Source of the DNA: Symbiodinium kawagutii
Lineage: Eukaryota > Sar > Dinophyceae > Suessiales > Symbiodiniaceae
Assembly (NCBI GenBank): GCA_009767595.1
Contig: VSDK01010372.1
Location: 285,453 to 349,452, forward strand
Direction of reading: 5' to 3'
Length of the DNA stretch: 64,000 nucleotides
In this document: positions 10,588 to 22,174 of the stretch, in pieces
Layout of the letters: each line of letters begins with the position of its first letter
Numbering within the stretch: position 1 is the first letter of the stretch
Made by a program: the position numbers and the translations under genes
Notes under the pieces: generated by a model
What the model saw: only the letters and a program-made list of their open reading frames with translations
Databases searched by the model: none
What the model was told of the DNA's origin: nothing

Positions 10588-11495
10588 GGTCCCTATTCTG
10601 GTTCGTAGCCATGAAACCAAATTCGCAACAACAATAATCAATGGACATATTATCTGATGATAATTTTGCTTGTTTGATTCGCTGCTGGGTTGATTGGTTC
10701 GCTGCTGGGTTGATTGGTTGATTGGTTGATTAGTTGTTGGATTGCTTGGCTGGTTGATTGGTCGGCCCTTTGGCGGTTTGGCGAGCTGGTTTGATTGGTT
10801 TGTTCAGAAATCCGGTTGGTTTGCTCGCTGGCGGCTAACTTGGCTAGTTGGTTCGGTGATTAGATGCGTCTTACTGGGTCAACCATGGATACTTGGTTGG
10901 TTGAAAAACCATCTTTGATCCATTGGTTCCCTGATTGGGTGCATTTGATTCACAATGTATTGATGGCTATCCACCGTTACTATCTTCACCAAATGAGCCA
11001 TATCTTCATGTCAGCCGCCACTACTATCATTCCCAATTAGTACTGACAGGTTCGAATCAAAATCCTCTATAGTAACCAAAAGCAGTTCTTTCATGTTCCT
11101 TATTCACCAGAATTGTCCAAACTTCTTCAACCATCTTTGAACTTCGCCAGCACTAAACATCACGCTGTACCATTCTCTGCCCAGCAAAGATCCTACCAAA
11201 AAAATGTCCAAATTGGACTCATGGAAATTGGCCGCCATGAACCATCATTGACCATCTGAAACATCTGGACAAATCATGGATACTAACGATATTGACAACC
11301 AAACCTGTTTCCTCTTGCGATGCCATCTGAAACATTGGCGGGCTACCAACTTAAACCAATGGTTTTCAATAGTTTTCTGCCAAAATAATTTAAACCAATA
11401 GTTTTCAATAATTTATCTTCACATTGGCTTAAACCAATCATTTTCAACCAAAATGGCATCTCAATAGCAACGTCACCGCCATTTTTTTCAGTTAC
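10588..11495. other. Intron: TTGATTGGTT arm then CCATCTGAAAC arm
   Basis: A run of GATTGGTTGATTGG and TTCGCTGCTGGG words fills 10675-10870. From about 10965 the text flips to CTATCCACC, ACCATCATTGACC and TTAAACCAAT words up to the exon at 11496. Confidence 0.7.
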
Positions 11496-11578
11496 AGCAG
11501 CTGCGCCTGACGCCAAAAGGCCCAGACTGATGACATCAGGTCCTCCCATCGGCGCACGCCGAAGATAAGGCCCACATA
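11496..11578 (-). CDS. Helical micro-exon (GVRRWEDLMSSVWAFWRQAQ)
   Basis: After ATCCCCAG the minus strand reads YVGLIF, GVRRWEDLMSSVWAFWRQAQ and L, then two bases before a GTAACT donor (27 codons plus two). Trp-rich amphipathic helix. Another frame over the same island reads MGGPDVISLGLLASGAAAV, but it lacks a splice-compatible end. Confidence 0.55.
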
Positions 11579-12892
11579 CTGGGGATTCAGGGTCGTTCAT
11601 GGTGGTTCATGGGGGTTGAGGCTGCGTAATCACAAGTAATCACCATGGTCAAAGAGGGTGAATCAGCCGTTAATCACAACGGTAGATGATGTGATGGTTA
11701 AGAAAATGGCGAATGACCCTAGTTTATAATGGTTCTTGGTGGCTAGCACGAAGATTCCTGGGCGCTGATTGACTGAGGAACCCACCAATAATCCTCAATG
11801 ATGGCGGTTCATGGTGGATAATCAATAATTAATAATTGGCGATGGCATGTTGATGGTTGCCGGAAGGCTTATTGATGGTACGTAGTCGTACGAAACTATT
11901 GGTTTGTTGCAAATGGACGGTGGTCAAGAAAAGCCGAGCAAGATTGATAAACAATGACCGGAAATAAAAACAAAACCCTGTGGTTGACAAAAGTTGACGG
12001 GAAACGTTCGCAATAGTTCATGATGATAATGATACAGATGTTTATTGACAGCTGGTGATATGTCAGCAGGTGATGTAGCAACTAAATGTTGAATAATAAT
12101 TGGTATGGTTGGGGGGACGTGGCCAACTAATCCTTGAAAAGTTGGTTCAAAACAACCATGGCAAATACTTCATAGCGAAACATCTTTGAACAGTGATAAA
12201 GGCTGAGTGCAGCTGGCTAATGGCCAACTAGTTGGCTCATCTGCTGGTTGGATTCCACTGCCCGTGCACCAACCAGGTTCAACCATGGTGTCTTCAGAAA
12301 GCCCAAAACCGGATAGTAGTGGTCAAAAATTCTCCGGACCGTAAAGGCAATTACAAAAATATGTTTCGAAACATTAGTTTTTTAAATTGCTCCTTAGCAT
12401 CTACAGTACTATCATTTTATTTTGGCAGTGTTTGGCACTATCAATCTGAAAGCTAACAGGACAGCCTGATATAGTGATAGCTAATTGACGAACCACAGCA
12501 AAAGTAACCACCAATGGGTTTATCAAATGAATGCTTGACAACGGTCAGAAGCGGGCTTCTTTTGAACAGAGACTAACAATGATTACCAAATATTACCAAT
12601 GATGGTCGAGAAAACATGTTCAACAAACAAACCCAAGACCCTCATCATGATCAATCGGCATTGCTCTTAAGTGGATAGTCAACAGCCTCAACAAGCAATG
12701 AACCTCATCAACAAACTAACATACGAGCTCAACACATGGAAATTCATGGAAATTCAGCTGCTGACGTTGACCTGTCAGCTGGTCGTTGGTCGGAGGCATG
12801 GTGATGTTGTCGGGACAAAGGCTGTCTGATTTCCTCGTCGAAATCGCAATCGCAGCACCAAGTCAAAGTGCTGGATGGCCGCGCAGTTGCAC
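11579..12892. other. Intron, GGTTCATGGTGG arm then mixed
   Basis: GT-rich words (GGTGGTTCATGG, GGTTGATG) dominate to about 11880. The rest is mixed AT-rich DNA without clear exons. A Ser-poor forward frame at 12232-12456 has no support. Confidence 0.5.
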
Positions 12893-12922
12893 CCCTTCGG
12901 ATGGAAGATCCAGCAACTCCAG
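12893..12922 (-). CDS. Possible 30-base micro-exon (LELLDLPSEG)
   Basis: Within a GC-rich island at about 12760-12930, the minus strand offers CCTCAG followed by CTGGAGTTGCTGGATCTTCC and a GTGCAA donor, ten codons in phase. An alternative frame further along the island (HPKGCNCAAIQHFDLVL) is also open. Too short to be sure. Confidence 0.25.
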
Positions 12923-14080
12923 CTGAGGCACCCGCCCCAAGTACTTGTTCATTGTTCATTTTTGTTGGCGGCAGTTGCCTAAAAGGCTGGCTCACTCTTG
13001 TGCCTGGGCATGCACTCAGCACTGCTCAGTATTCAAGAATGTATATGTGTATTAGTAGGTCTGTATGAATAAATATAAATATATATTTATATACATGTAT
13101 ATGCATATGTTAATTAAAGAAACTATGCATGTACTCCTTTCAAATCATTTTGTATTCTGTATACATAACAAGCTTTTGGTAGCTCACTGAGCCAAACCGA
13201 AGTAATTGCTTGGGATCACATTTCAATGAGATTTCATGGTCGCTGTATGGCACTGAAACTGCTCACGGATTCTTTAATCAAGACTCTTTCTTCTGACCTA
13301 TGCTTCCTGCAGACTTTCATGCATACAGTGTATGATAATTGGTCCAAGTACTGCTGAAAGCTTCAAACTTCAATCAAACAGGATGGAAACAGGACAACGC
13401 TCAAACATGTGGCACAACACAGGTTGTAGAAATTCCTGCGTCCAAATACAAAAAAAACAAAAGATCTACCATTACAACTCACCAAATCCATCACTACAGG
13501 TTGGTTTTTAGACTAGGCAATATCAACATTGATCAACCATCAATCTCACTCACTCACAGATTGTTATCACCTGATCATGATTGATGCTGGTTGCTGCGTT
13601 CTCCCCGGGTTATTGCCAACCAACATTTTCAATCATTTATCCCCTGTTTGTTATCCCAAACCATTATCAAACAATCATTACTAGTCGGTTGAAATCATTA
13701 GCAATCAGTATCAAGCATCGTCTACAGTCAATATAGCACCCCGCTATTGACCAACCGTTATCAATCATTGTCAATCACGATCCATCACTAGCAGTACCAA
13801 CCACATCAATCATTATCAATCATCTTCAACGAGTAGCGCTAATCAATCAAAATTGCTCTTTGCTAGTTGGTTAAAACCACTATCCATCATCCTCAATCAT
13901 CATTGTCCCCTAGCTGGCTGTTATCCCCTGGTTGTTATCAGTCATCATCAATCATCAATAACCCTAGATCATCTTCCCTAGTATTAGTTGCTGCTTACTC
14001 ACTATAATGAACCATTAATTCACCACTAGGTGATCATCATCACTCCCTAGCTGGTTGCCATCCGTTGGTTGTTTAACAAC
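12923..14080. other. Intron: AT-rich block then ATCAATCATT arm
   Basis: AT-rich with TATATATTTATATACATG near 13075-13110. From about 13485 ATCAACCATCAATC and ATCAATCATTATC words build up to the next exon at 14081. Confidence 0.65.
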
Positions 14081-14143
14081 CCCCATTGCTGCTGCACAAG
14101 CATTGCAACGCTCCTCCAAATACTTCTTCTTCATGTCTGAGCG
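14081..14143 (-). CDS. Coiled-coil micro-exon (RSDMKKKYLEERCNACAAAM)
   Basis: 63 bases, 21 codons: RSDMKKKYLEERCNACAAAM plus G. The AACACTGCAG acceptor and GTTGTT donor give phase 0 at both ends. The open frame extends upstream (ETSATLQ), so a longer exon is possible. Two cysteines three apart (CNAC) are unusual for the series. Confidence 0.6.
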
Positions 14144-14251
14144 CTGCAGTGTTGCGGAGGTTTCCCCAGGGCGCGAGACCCGGGCATGCAAATATGCGAG
14201 GTAAATCGCAAAGAAAACCGAAGATTTATTGTTACTTTTTGGTTGTAACAT

Positions 14252-14323
14252 GGGGGTTTCGTGAAATGGGTAAAATGGTTGGTTTATTTTGGATGATTTG
14301 GGGGTACCCCCATTTTGAGAAAC
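14252..14323 (+). mobile_element. MITE-like family B, copy B2
   Basis: Well-preserved right end (GGGGGTACCCCCATTTTGAG then AAACCA). The left end is degraded to GGGGGTTTCGTGAAATGGG. The element lies close to the exon at 14081-14143. Confidence 0.55.
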
Positions 14324-15593
14324 CACATGCATTCACAAACATGAAATTGATTGACTTGCTTGGTGGTAATCAACTGCACCAGAGATTGGAAGCAAACATG
14401 TTGAATTTGGCTGATGGGACGCAAAGGTTGCCCATGCACCGATCCACCGATCCAGTTGGCGGAATACCACCCATCAGCAAGAACGATCAACAGCAAGGAG
14501 ATGCGATATGATTCTTGACACAGCCTGGTTACCAGAAGTAACCTAGAAACAAACGCAACACCTATGGTAGAAAAAAACATATATCAGCAACAGTTGTACA
14601 GGAGCATCAGATCCCCCTGCAAGAACCAAGATCATCTTGACTATACCATGATCATTCACAAAACCTCAGCCACCTCCAAACCATCAATTCAGCAACAATC
14701 GTGATTATCCCAGCATCATCCGGCATCTTGGTACCTTCAGTGAACCATCGCTAGTCGAAAGAAACACTTTAGGGTATCAGCCATCCATGAATCTATTAGT
14801 TCACCAGCAGCATGAACCCTCATCAACCACTAACAATCAACCATCACTAGCCTACTCTCAACCGCACATCAACCAACCATGAGCCATCAATTACTTATCG
14901 CTATTGACCAACAATGGACGAAGCGTTCAAAATCCAAATCCGACTTTGAATTGCCATCACTTCGCAGCTTATCCTCCAACCATCATTAACCATAGGTTCA
15001 CTATAGCTTCACTAACCGTAAACAAAGTTGGATGGTTTACCGTATTCATTTGGTGAATGATGATGACACCATTGGTTGAACTATGGCTTTTTAAGGTTTG
15101 TGTCGCCATCATTCACCAAACCCTAAGCAACACTTACCCAACCCTTAGCCAAGCATCACCCATCAACTCACAACCCATCTGCCCCTGGGATGTCCAGCTG
15201 GGGTTTTGACTGGGCTACAACCATGGTTACAAACGTGAACATAACCGTGGTTGCAACCGAACTATCGATCAATTACACCTAGTTGCAAAATTAGCTAGTT
15301 ACATGTAGTTACATGTATTCACTTAGATAGTGACGTGTAGTAATACCAATTAACAGCCACTTAGGGTAGTTACATGTACTTACAATTTGCATGGCTAAGT
15401 TCACCACTCACTAAGCATGTTGCTAACCAGCGGTTGTAACTTTTACCTATGGCAAATCGCCTTAAAAGGCAGCTTCTAATCCTACCATGGTTACGTTCAC
15501 CACTTACCCATCATGGGACCACCCATCCCCAACCAACTCGCCACCCATCCCCCCATAGTCTAGCGATCCTTTACCATTGAACCAACCCTTAAC
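14324..15593. other. Intron, mostly ACCATCA/CCAACCC text
   Basis: Mixed DNA to about 14630, then CATCAACCA, AACCATCATTAACC and ACCCAACCC words to about 15570. Repeated GTTACATGTA pieces occur near 15290-15390. No supported exon. Confidence 0.6.
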
Positions 15594-15700
15594 TGGTCGG
15601 TGGTTTCAAGCCCTATGACGCATATTAGCCGACCAACCATTTGTCAATAACTACGTTTGGGAAAATAAACATGTCATTCTCAAACAACCAACCTATAGTT
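15594..15700 (+). mobile_element. MITE-like family C, copy C1
   Basis: Starts ACTGGTCGGTGGTTTCAAGC followed by CCTATGACGC and contains GACCAACCATTTGTCAATAA, matching copies at 32.2 and 45.0 kb. The right end is eroded (CAAACAACCAACC). Confidence 0.45.
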
Positions 15701-15799
15701 TTGTTTAATCATGATTGTCACTTACTATCCCCTTGTGATTCACCAGTATTGGTGGGTGTAACCCCTAGAAAACTTCTCAAAGCAACAGCCAACAGCCAG

Positions 15800-15885
15800 T
15801 TCCCCAACCCCAGGCACCATTGGGGCCGGGGCCATCCCGGCGCCAGCCACGGATCCCCCCCAGCGTCGTCCAAGGCGCTGGACTG
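15800..15885 (-). CDS. GC-rich island, possible linker exon
   Basis: A sharply GC-rich island after CACAG on the minus strand. Three frames are open: one reads SSALDDAGGDPWLAPGWPRP, another GSVAGAGMAPAPMVPG before a GTTGGG donor. Such Pro/Gly/Ala text resembles linkers seen in clearer exons. I cannot choose the frame. Confidence 0.35.
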
Positions 15886-16093
15886 TGATGATATCCATCG
15901 ATCTATCTTAGTCACCCAACGTTACAAAAGCGGGATATCACCTGGTTATATATCTATTAGAGTTATAAAACTATATTACTAGTTCTGGTTACAGTGATCT
16001 TACTTACCCTATAGTTATGGATATTTTCTTTAGTTGATATCCATCTATGGTAGTTGATGATCAATGGATGATGGATGATCATGGGACCACCAC

Positions 16094-16230
16094 CCATGGC
16101 CATCCGCCGTCGCATCCGCGTCCCAGGCGCTGTCGGCCAACTTCTCGGCCGCTTTGAAGTCCGCCTCCAGGGCCTCGTCGCTGATGGCTTTGAGCTCCTC
16201 GTCCAAACGAGCACGGCCTCCACGGCCTTC
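16094..16230 (-). CDS. Coiled-coil exon (LDEELKAISDEALEADFKAA)
   Basis: CCCAG acceptor, then EGRGGRAR, LDEELKAISDEALEADFKAA, EKLADSAWDADATADGH, with two bases before GTGGTGG (45 codons plus two). High Asp/Glu/Ala/Leu content with heptad spacing; acidic overall. The start CAG|GAA matches the series. The donor is uncertain because several GTGG possibilities lie together. Confidence 0.7.
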
Positions 16231-17413
16231 CTGGGACGGTGAACGCTGGGGATCCGCAACGGGAAGGGGCCATGTGGTGAGGTCAACGGTGGTGACGACC
16301 TGCGGTTAATGTAGGGCTTATAACATGGTTAATGTGTGGTTAATACAGGGTTGATATAAGGATTATATATGGTCACATTATATGGTTGACAAATGGTTAT
16401 CTACCTGTGGTGAGCCTTAGGTGACTAACAGTAGAAATTTGTTCATCAACAGTATCAACAATGAGAGGGATTGATTCTGGGATTGTTGACGAAGATCGGT
16501 GTTTCATAAGATCATGCCACCTGGTACCCTCTGTGGTGAACGAACCTCGCAATGGATTATCCACCATTGTGCTGGGAAAACCTGGGGAAATCCACCATTT
16601 ATTGTGGATCTTCCAGTCGGCCATGTTGGTCTACCAGAGGGTAAGAGTAGGGATATAGCATCTGCTGATCAACAATAGAAAGATGATAGTTGTATTCATG
16701 ACTGACAATGGGAAAATAGCATCAACAATAGGGACTAACAGGTAATGATAGTGGTTGATACCGGTTTATGAAGACTGGTGATTAAGATTGGTGTTGAATG
16801 AGGAGATGTAGAAAGAAATGTAGTCGATGATGATTGAAAGTGATGGAGAATTGCGGTTACGAAAAATAGAAATGGATCAAGAACGGATGATATCAACAGT
16901 AAGGATGATCAACAGATAACGATACTATATAGATGTATACTTCATATGTTTGATCGTGATTTAGCGTGTTGGTTAAGATTAACAACGGTGGATACACAAT
17001 GGATGATATCAGCAGTAAGGACACGTTGATGTCGAGCAGAAAAGGCGTATCATCAACAGTACAAAAATAAACACTAGGGATTATCAACTGTAGGGATTGA
17101 TATTTTTTGAGGAAGGTTAAAAATGGTGCTTAGTAGTGATTGTGGTGTATAACCAGCAAGATAAGAGATGTGTAGGGATGATGAATGGTAGGGTTGAACA
17201 ACATTAGGGACCGTGCCGGTGGGGATATATGACCGACAGTACGGATTGAACAGTTATAAGTTATAATCATGACTAGCACTAGGGTAATCAGTGGCTACAG
17301 TGGGGATAAATGACCAACAATAGGAAAAATACCGTCAGCAGAATAATCAATTGCAGGGATGACCAACAAAGATTGATATTTGATGATGAATGAAAACCAG
17401 CAATGGTCCATCG
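16231..17413. other. Intron arm: GGTTAATG, then AACAGTAGGGAT text
   Basis: GTGGTTAATACAGGG words directly right of the exon, followed by a long stretch built from CAACAGTAGGGATGAT-like words to about 17380. A diverged family E fragment (CCACCATTTATTGTGG with GTAAGAG) lies near 16500-16645. Confidence 0.6.
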
Positions 17414-17515
17414 TGGTGGTTTCTCAAAATGGGGCATCCCCAATATTTTGTTTATTACCTCTAAAAAAATCATAAACTAGATGATTTGGGGCATATCCTC
17501 CTATTTTGAAAAACG
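17414..17515 (+). mobile_element. MITE-like family B, copy B3
   Basis: GTGGTGGTTTCTCAAAATGG at left, CCTATTTTGAAAAACGGCC at right, with GGGGCATCCCC and GGGGCATATCC inside. About 100 bases. Confidence 0.65.
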
Positions 17516-18854
17516 GCCTTGCAGGTTAATACTGATCAAGTATGATCAATTCGTGATTCATTTTTTCACATTGATTCAAATACTGGTGATTACCGACCAA
17601 ACAAAATGATGCCTAATAGCTTAATGACTGAAAATTAGTATACTTATCGGTGTGATACTGGTGAATTAATAATGAAAAATTATGATACATGACCAGGAAA
17701 AATGGAACCGGTAACCTTCCATGATGAGTACTGATGGTGAATAGTAGGTTTGTCTAAGCAATGATAGGGATGTATCACCAATCGCATAGTGACCATGCAT
17801 ACGCCCCATTTTTTCTTTATTGTGCACGTATATGGGTATATGTACCTGATAATCAAAGATGCTGAGCAAAAATATATAACCACCGATATTGAAATTGAGA
17901 AGGATTCGCAATGACAAAAAAATGTTAGAAATTAGAAATGATCAATAGTGAAATGAGAACAAGAGATGATGAACGCCAAGGGATGGTTATCATTATATTA
18001 TCAACATCCGGGAAATGGTGGTAGGATATACAAGTAACTATCAAATTTGGATCAAAATCCCAACAAATAATCAAGGACAATATGTCTATGACCGAAACTG
18101 TTCACACTGATAATTGCATAGACTGGTCAATGGTGGTCTAACACTGATCAACACGTACAAACATACATAAAAATAGAAACGCATAAAACCAACAAAATGG
18201 GATTCGTTCCTTTACATCAGCATACCTGACGGTTCATGAAGGTTTGAGGCGAAGAGGGTTCGTGAATGACTAGGTGGGCGATGGATAATCATGAACTGAT
18301 GCTGGGATTGTCATGATGCCTATTCATTCATGTACGTGAGTTTATGGCGACTGAAAACGGTTGATCAAGAATAACTACCAATAACGGTGTAGGGAACAAC
18401 TCGATGGCAAAAGGAAGGTAATGAACAAACAACATAAAAAAACAGAAACCAGTACATATTGTTCATGCTAGCTAGTCTATCTTTGTTGTTTGCGTGATGG
18501 TTGGTTGCCAGGTTTGGGACACTGCGCAGAAGAGTTGGGCATACCAATCGCTTGGACATTTTCCCAAATAATGTGTATTCTACCAAATGATTTTTGACTT
18601 TCACACGGTTTTCTACAAGGAAACCGACCGTGCAGGGAAATCCCGATTCTTGGCAAACCGCCAGATAGTCATTAAAAGCTATCACCACAGAAAAGGCTAA
18701 AACAATTTTTATGTTCTTCCAGTCTGCAAGCGCTCGCGCTCTTGAGGGAAGTCTTGGCTGTGCGATCACAATGCGGCTTGTGTTCCCGCGGCGAAAACCC
18801 TGCAGTGTGTCTCCTCCTCTGCCAGCACCTCGGAGCCACCTGCTATGCAGCCAC
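17516..18854. other. Intron, AT-rich mixed text
   Basis: AT-rich, weakly patterned (ACCAACAAAATG, GATGAACG). Open reverse frames at 17666-17917 lie in this AT-rich DNA and show no exon features. Confidence 0.5.
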
Positions 18855-18946
18855 CTTGGACTTCTTCTGTTCCTCCATCCACTTGCCTCCTCGCAGCTGC
18901 TTCCGCAGCTCATGGTACCAGTGCTTCTGGGCCTCCTCCTTGGCTC
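18855..18946 (-). CDS. Coiled-coil exon (KHWYHELRKQLRGGKWMEEQ)
   Basis: Two bases then 30 codons: AKEEAQ, KHWYHELRKQLRGGKWMEEQ, KKSK, ending AAG before a GTGGCT donor. Acceptor CTTCTGGGAG. If the donor is not used, the frame runs three codons further to TAG at about 18844, so a terminal exon is the alternative. GC-rich sequence continues left to about 18740 in another frame (GSEVLAEEETLQGF), perhaps a neighbouring exon. Confidence 0.7.
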
Positions 18947-19239
18947 CTCCCAGAAGTCGCCCTCTTCAGCCATGCCATCATGAGATCACCGATGATTGCT
19001 AGCGGGCACTGGTGTAAAGCATAAACCACTGCGTTACAGTTTGGTGAAATAGCCTGGAAATGGAAAATCCACATTCTTGCGGCGAAGTGGAGGCATAAAC
19101 CATGTGGTGAAACAACATGGTAATGGAAAATCCACCATTTTAGTCTGGTTTGATATGGTTTCGTTCAACATCACCAAATTCATTGTTCAACCGCAAATAG
19201 CCACATCATCCACCATTCGCCATTCACCCATGCGTTGGA

Positions 19240-19500
19240 AAAGACTCCCGCCCCTTCCTCGCGCCAGCTCAGCGCAAAGGGACACGACGCCACGACGCCA
19301 CGTGGACTCCCTTCCACCACCCTTTCCACCATCTCCAGCTCCCTTTCCTCCACCCTTTGCAGCATGCCAAGGTGGAAGTGCACCAGCTGGTAAAAGCGTC
19401 CCCCCTGCCTGCACTGCCACTGCCCTCAGCACAGCCAGGGACATGTGGCCCGCGATGGTGCAGCCCGCGGTCAACATGTTCACCACTGCATCGCCGGGTT
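19240..19500 (-). CDS. Two abutting coding frames, likely exon(s)
   Basis: After TTTCAG near 19500 one frame reads PGKPGDAVVNMLTAGCTIAG and HMSLAVLRAVAVQ. A second frame then reads LVHFHLGMLQRVEERELEMV and ERVVEG. They join in frame if the 22 bases between GTGCAG and CTGGTG (GCAGGG to TACCAG) are removed, which have GC and AG ends. An ordinary frameshift would explain it equally. The GC-rich upstream part (to 19640) may hold a further exon. Confidence 0.5.
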
Positions 19501-19892
19501 TCCCAGGCTGAAACTATGCCCAGCGCTTCGACGCCAACGTGGTATCGACGCCAACGTGGTAGCCGCCGCCTGGCCTGCTTTGCCACCTGCTTTGTCCTTC
19601 GCCAAATTTGCGCTCAGTCGTCCAGCGATGCCAAGAACAGTGGACCTCATGCGGATTAAAAACCATGGAGATCACAGTTGCACATGCGCCACGAACCTTC
19701 GAAGGTGTTCTGGCGATATTGGCCTATCCACCAGTTTCACCACCCTGGTCAACCACCGTGTAACCCCATGGCTGCATGGCTCACCCAATTTGCCAAGTCT
19801 CACCAGCTGCTGCCTGGCCAGCGTCACCCGCACGATAGGAACCACCAATAAGGACTAAATGCTTATTGCACGGTATTGATGATGACTGCTGC

Positions 19893-19940
19893 AGCTGTTG
19901 CTGATGATGATGGTGGTGATGATGATGATGATGATGATGC
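19893..19940 (+). repeat. GAT microsatellite
   Basis: GATGATGATGGTGGTGATGA followed by uninterrupted GAT triplets. Forward and reverse frames give Asp or Ser runs and should not be taken as protein. Confidence 0.9.
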
Positions 19941-21059
19941 CTTCTGCCTTCGGTTCATGCACTCCCTCATGTCCTTCGCCATCTGCTTCTCAAGAACCAT
20001 CATCTCTTCACTCCCAACCATCACAAACTTCAAAGTCATTTTTACAGCTGAGTTCAGACTGATTGCAAAAAGATCAACAGCTAGATCCATCCTGGGTTTG
20101 TGTGTGGGTTTGTTTGTGTGTCATCCATAGCTTCAACATCGTCAACAAACCACCAACAATGGTTGGCGAAGGCCCTGATGACACCGAATTGCAAAAACTG
20201 ACAGCACCACTGGGTCGCTGGTGAAACTGGGGGTGGTGCAACATCTGTATCTACCCCTGGCGACGAAGCGACAAGGTGGTATCACCTTTGGCTTGGAATC
20301 GGCCCTTCAATGGTCGTTGGCCCTAGCTAATCTCTTAGCATCAACCAAACCATTGCGGTTCCGTGTTGGTAAATCGCAAAAAAAGCCAAGCAATTGAGAT
20401 TGCACCATCCCTGTCCCAAAAGTAGCAAAGATTTATGAAGGCTAATTAGCCATATACCATTTGAAACATGTTAAACCATTGTGAACCTTTTTGACCAATT
20501 CATCTCTTTTTTAACCAACTGTGTATTGTGCTATCATCTTATCATTGTCATGTCATCAAGCATTACTATTAAGACAAACCGTTCAATGCTTTCTAATGAC
20601 TAAGTAATCAAAAAGATACCTGAATATTCGCAATTTCATTTACATTTTGAAAACACAATCATTAAAACTATAACATTTCATTTATCTTAATCACTTGATC
20701 TCTTATCATTATCCACAATCAACCGTTTCATTATTAACCATTCTCTGCTTGGTGGCTATGAAATATGCTGTCAACCAGCCAACCTTTTGGTATTACTTGG
20801 GAAAACAAAAACAGTGCTTGAAACTACTTGAAACCACCAAACAGTTCTTATCTTAGCACCATCCAGACTAGTGCTAGCGGAGTCACTCCCCTGATAGCCT
20901 GCAAAGTCAAAAAAAAAGCCATCCAGACTGATGAAACCATCTCTTGTCATTAACTTGATCTCTTACCATCCCTTATCAAAATCTTTATCTTAGCACCATC
21001 CAGACTTATGAACCCTTTCTGCCAAAGCCTGTGTGCCATCCCCGTGTTTTTTCGCGCAC
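19941..21059. other. Intron, mixed then CCATCCAGACT repeats
   Basis: Mostly unpatterned DNA. CCATCCAGACT recurs at about 20861, 20921 and 20997. A GC-richer patch at 20205-20275 could hide a linker exon on the minus strand (DVAPPPVSPATQ after ATACAG), which I could not fix. Confidence 0.5.
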
Positions 21060-21086
21060 CTCAGCTGGTTTCGAAGAGGACACCGC
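21060..21086 (-). CDS. Possible 27-base linker exon (AVSSSKPAE)
   Basis: CGCCAG acceptor, nine codons AVSSSKPAE, then GTGCGC donor. The frame stays open for another 15 codons (VREKTRGWHTGFG). Short and unsupported by similarity. Confidence 0.3.
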
Positions 21087-22131
21087 CTGGCGATGTTGCA
21101 ACATCAACAACGGGTAGAAACCGATATCATCAACGGTTGGGTTGTAATAGGTAATGGTCAATAATCCTGTGGTCAGTACTGGTTCATAGGTGTGGTTGGT
21201 AATGGTCAAGAGTAGTTAAGGGTGGTTAAAAACATTAACAACCTTAGCCAATTAACCATTGCTTGTCAACCAAGAATGATGAATCAGAAGCATAGTTGAC
21301 ACCAACGGCTTCTGGTTGGTTATTGACCTGCTGTGGTTTACAATCTAAGTGTACCAGCAATCATGGCCTGTCATGATGGGTCTCAAGAAGCTATTAGTGG
21401 CTATTGATAAGCTCACTAATCTCACTAACTCAACGGTAGTAAGCCCATCGGCTACTGGATGTAAACCCGCAATTTCAAATGAGATACCCTGGGCAAAACT
21501 AACAGTTTCAAGTAGGTTCAAACACCAATTCTTGAACAGGTTCCCTATTATAAATATCAGCGTATAAATCATATAATTAATGATTATGTATATTCATTAA
21601 TAAATCAAAGCAATGATAATATCATGAACAATCACAATTCATAGCTAATGATGTTATTACTATTGCTAATGTCATGACTCATGACTATTGCTAATGACAC
21701 GGTTGCTAATGAAAGCTATTTACCCATGTAAATGAACATTTTTGCTAATGATATCATTAGCTAACGGGCAATATCATTGTTTTTGCTATTACTATTCCTG
21801 CTATAATGTTAAACTCATTAGCAATAAAGGATATCATATTGCTATTGGTGAACACATGGCTAATAATGATGATATCAATGATATCATTATTGCCAATGAT
21901 GATATCATTATTGCTAATGAAAATAATTGTAGAGTATATTACTACATGACAATAATCATTATCATCAACCTAATAGTATTCTGGTCACGGGCTTTCAACC
22001 ATCTGGAATAAAGAATAATCAATACTGTATTGGTCACATTAGTGGGTATAATAGAATGATGTAACCAATCATGTGGACTAATGGCTTTCAAGCATCCTTC
22101 ATCCACCACTCTGTTGCTTTGACCTGTCAAC
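21087..22131. other. Intron: GGTAATGG, then GCTAATGATATCATT repeats
   Basis: GGTTGGTAATGGTCAA words to about 21240. A degenerate array of GCTAATGATATCATTATTGC pieces fills about 21640-21920; these are near-palindromic and AT-rich. Nothing coding was seen. Confidence 0.6.
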
Positions 22132-22174
22132 GGGCGGTCGCCTCGGGCTCAGGCCCGGCATCCTCCGGCGCAGC
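22132..22174 (-). CDS. Pro/Glu/Ala linker micro-exon (AAPEDAGPEPEATA)
   Basis: TTCGTCAG acceptor, then 14 codons AAPEDAGPEPEATA plus one base before GTTGAC. The GC island is exactly this size. Composition matches the linker exons at 45.2 and 47.9 kb rather than the helical ones. Confidence 0.5.

Noticed and set aside
18711..19002. Forward frames with hydrophobic Leu/Pro text
   Set aside because: Shadows of the minus-strand exon at 18855-18946.
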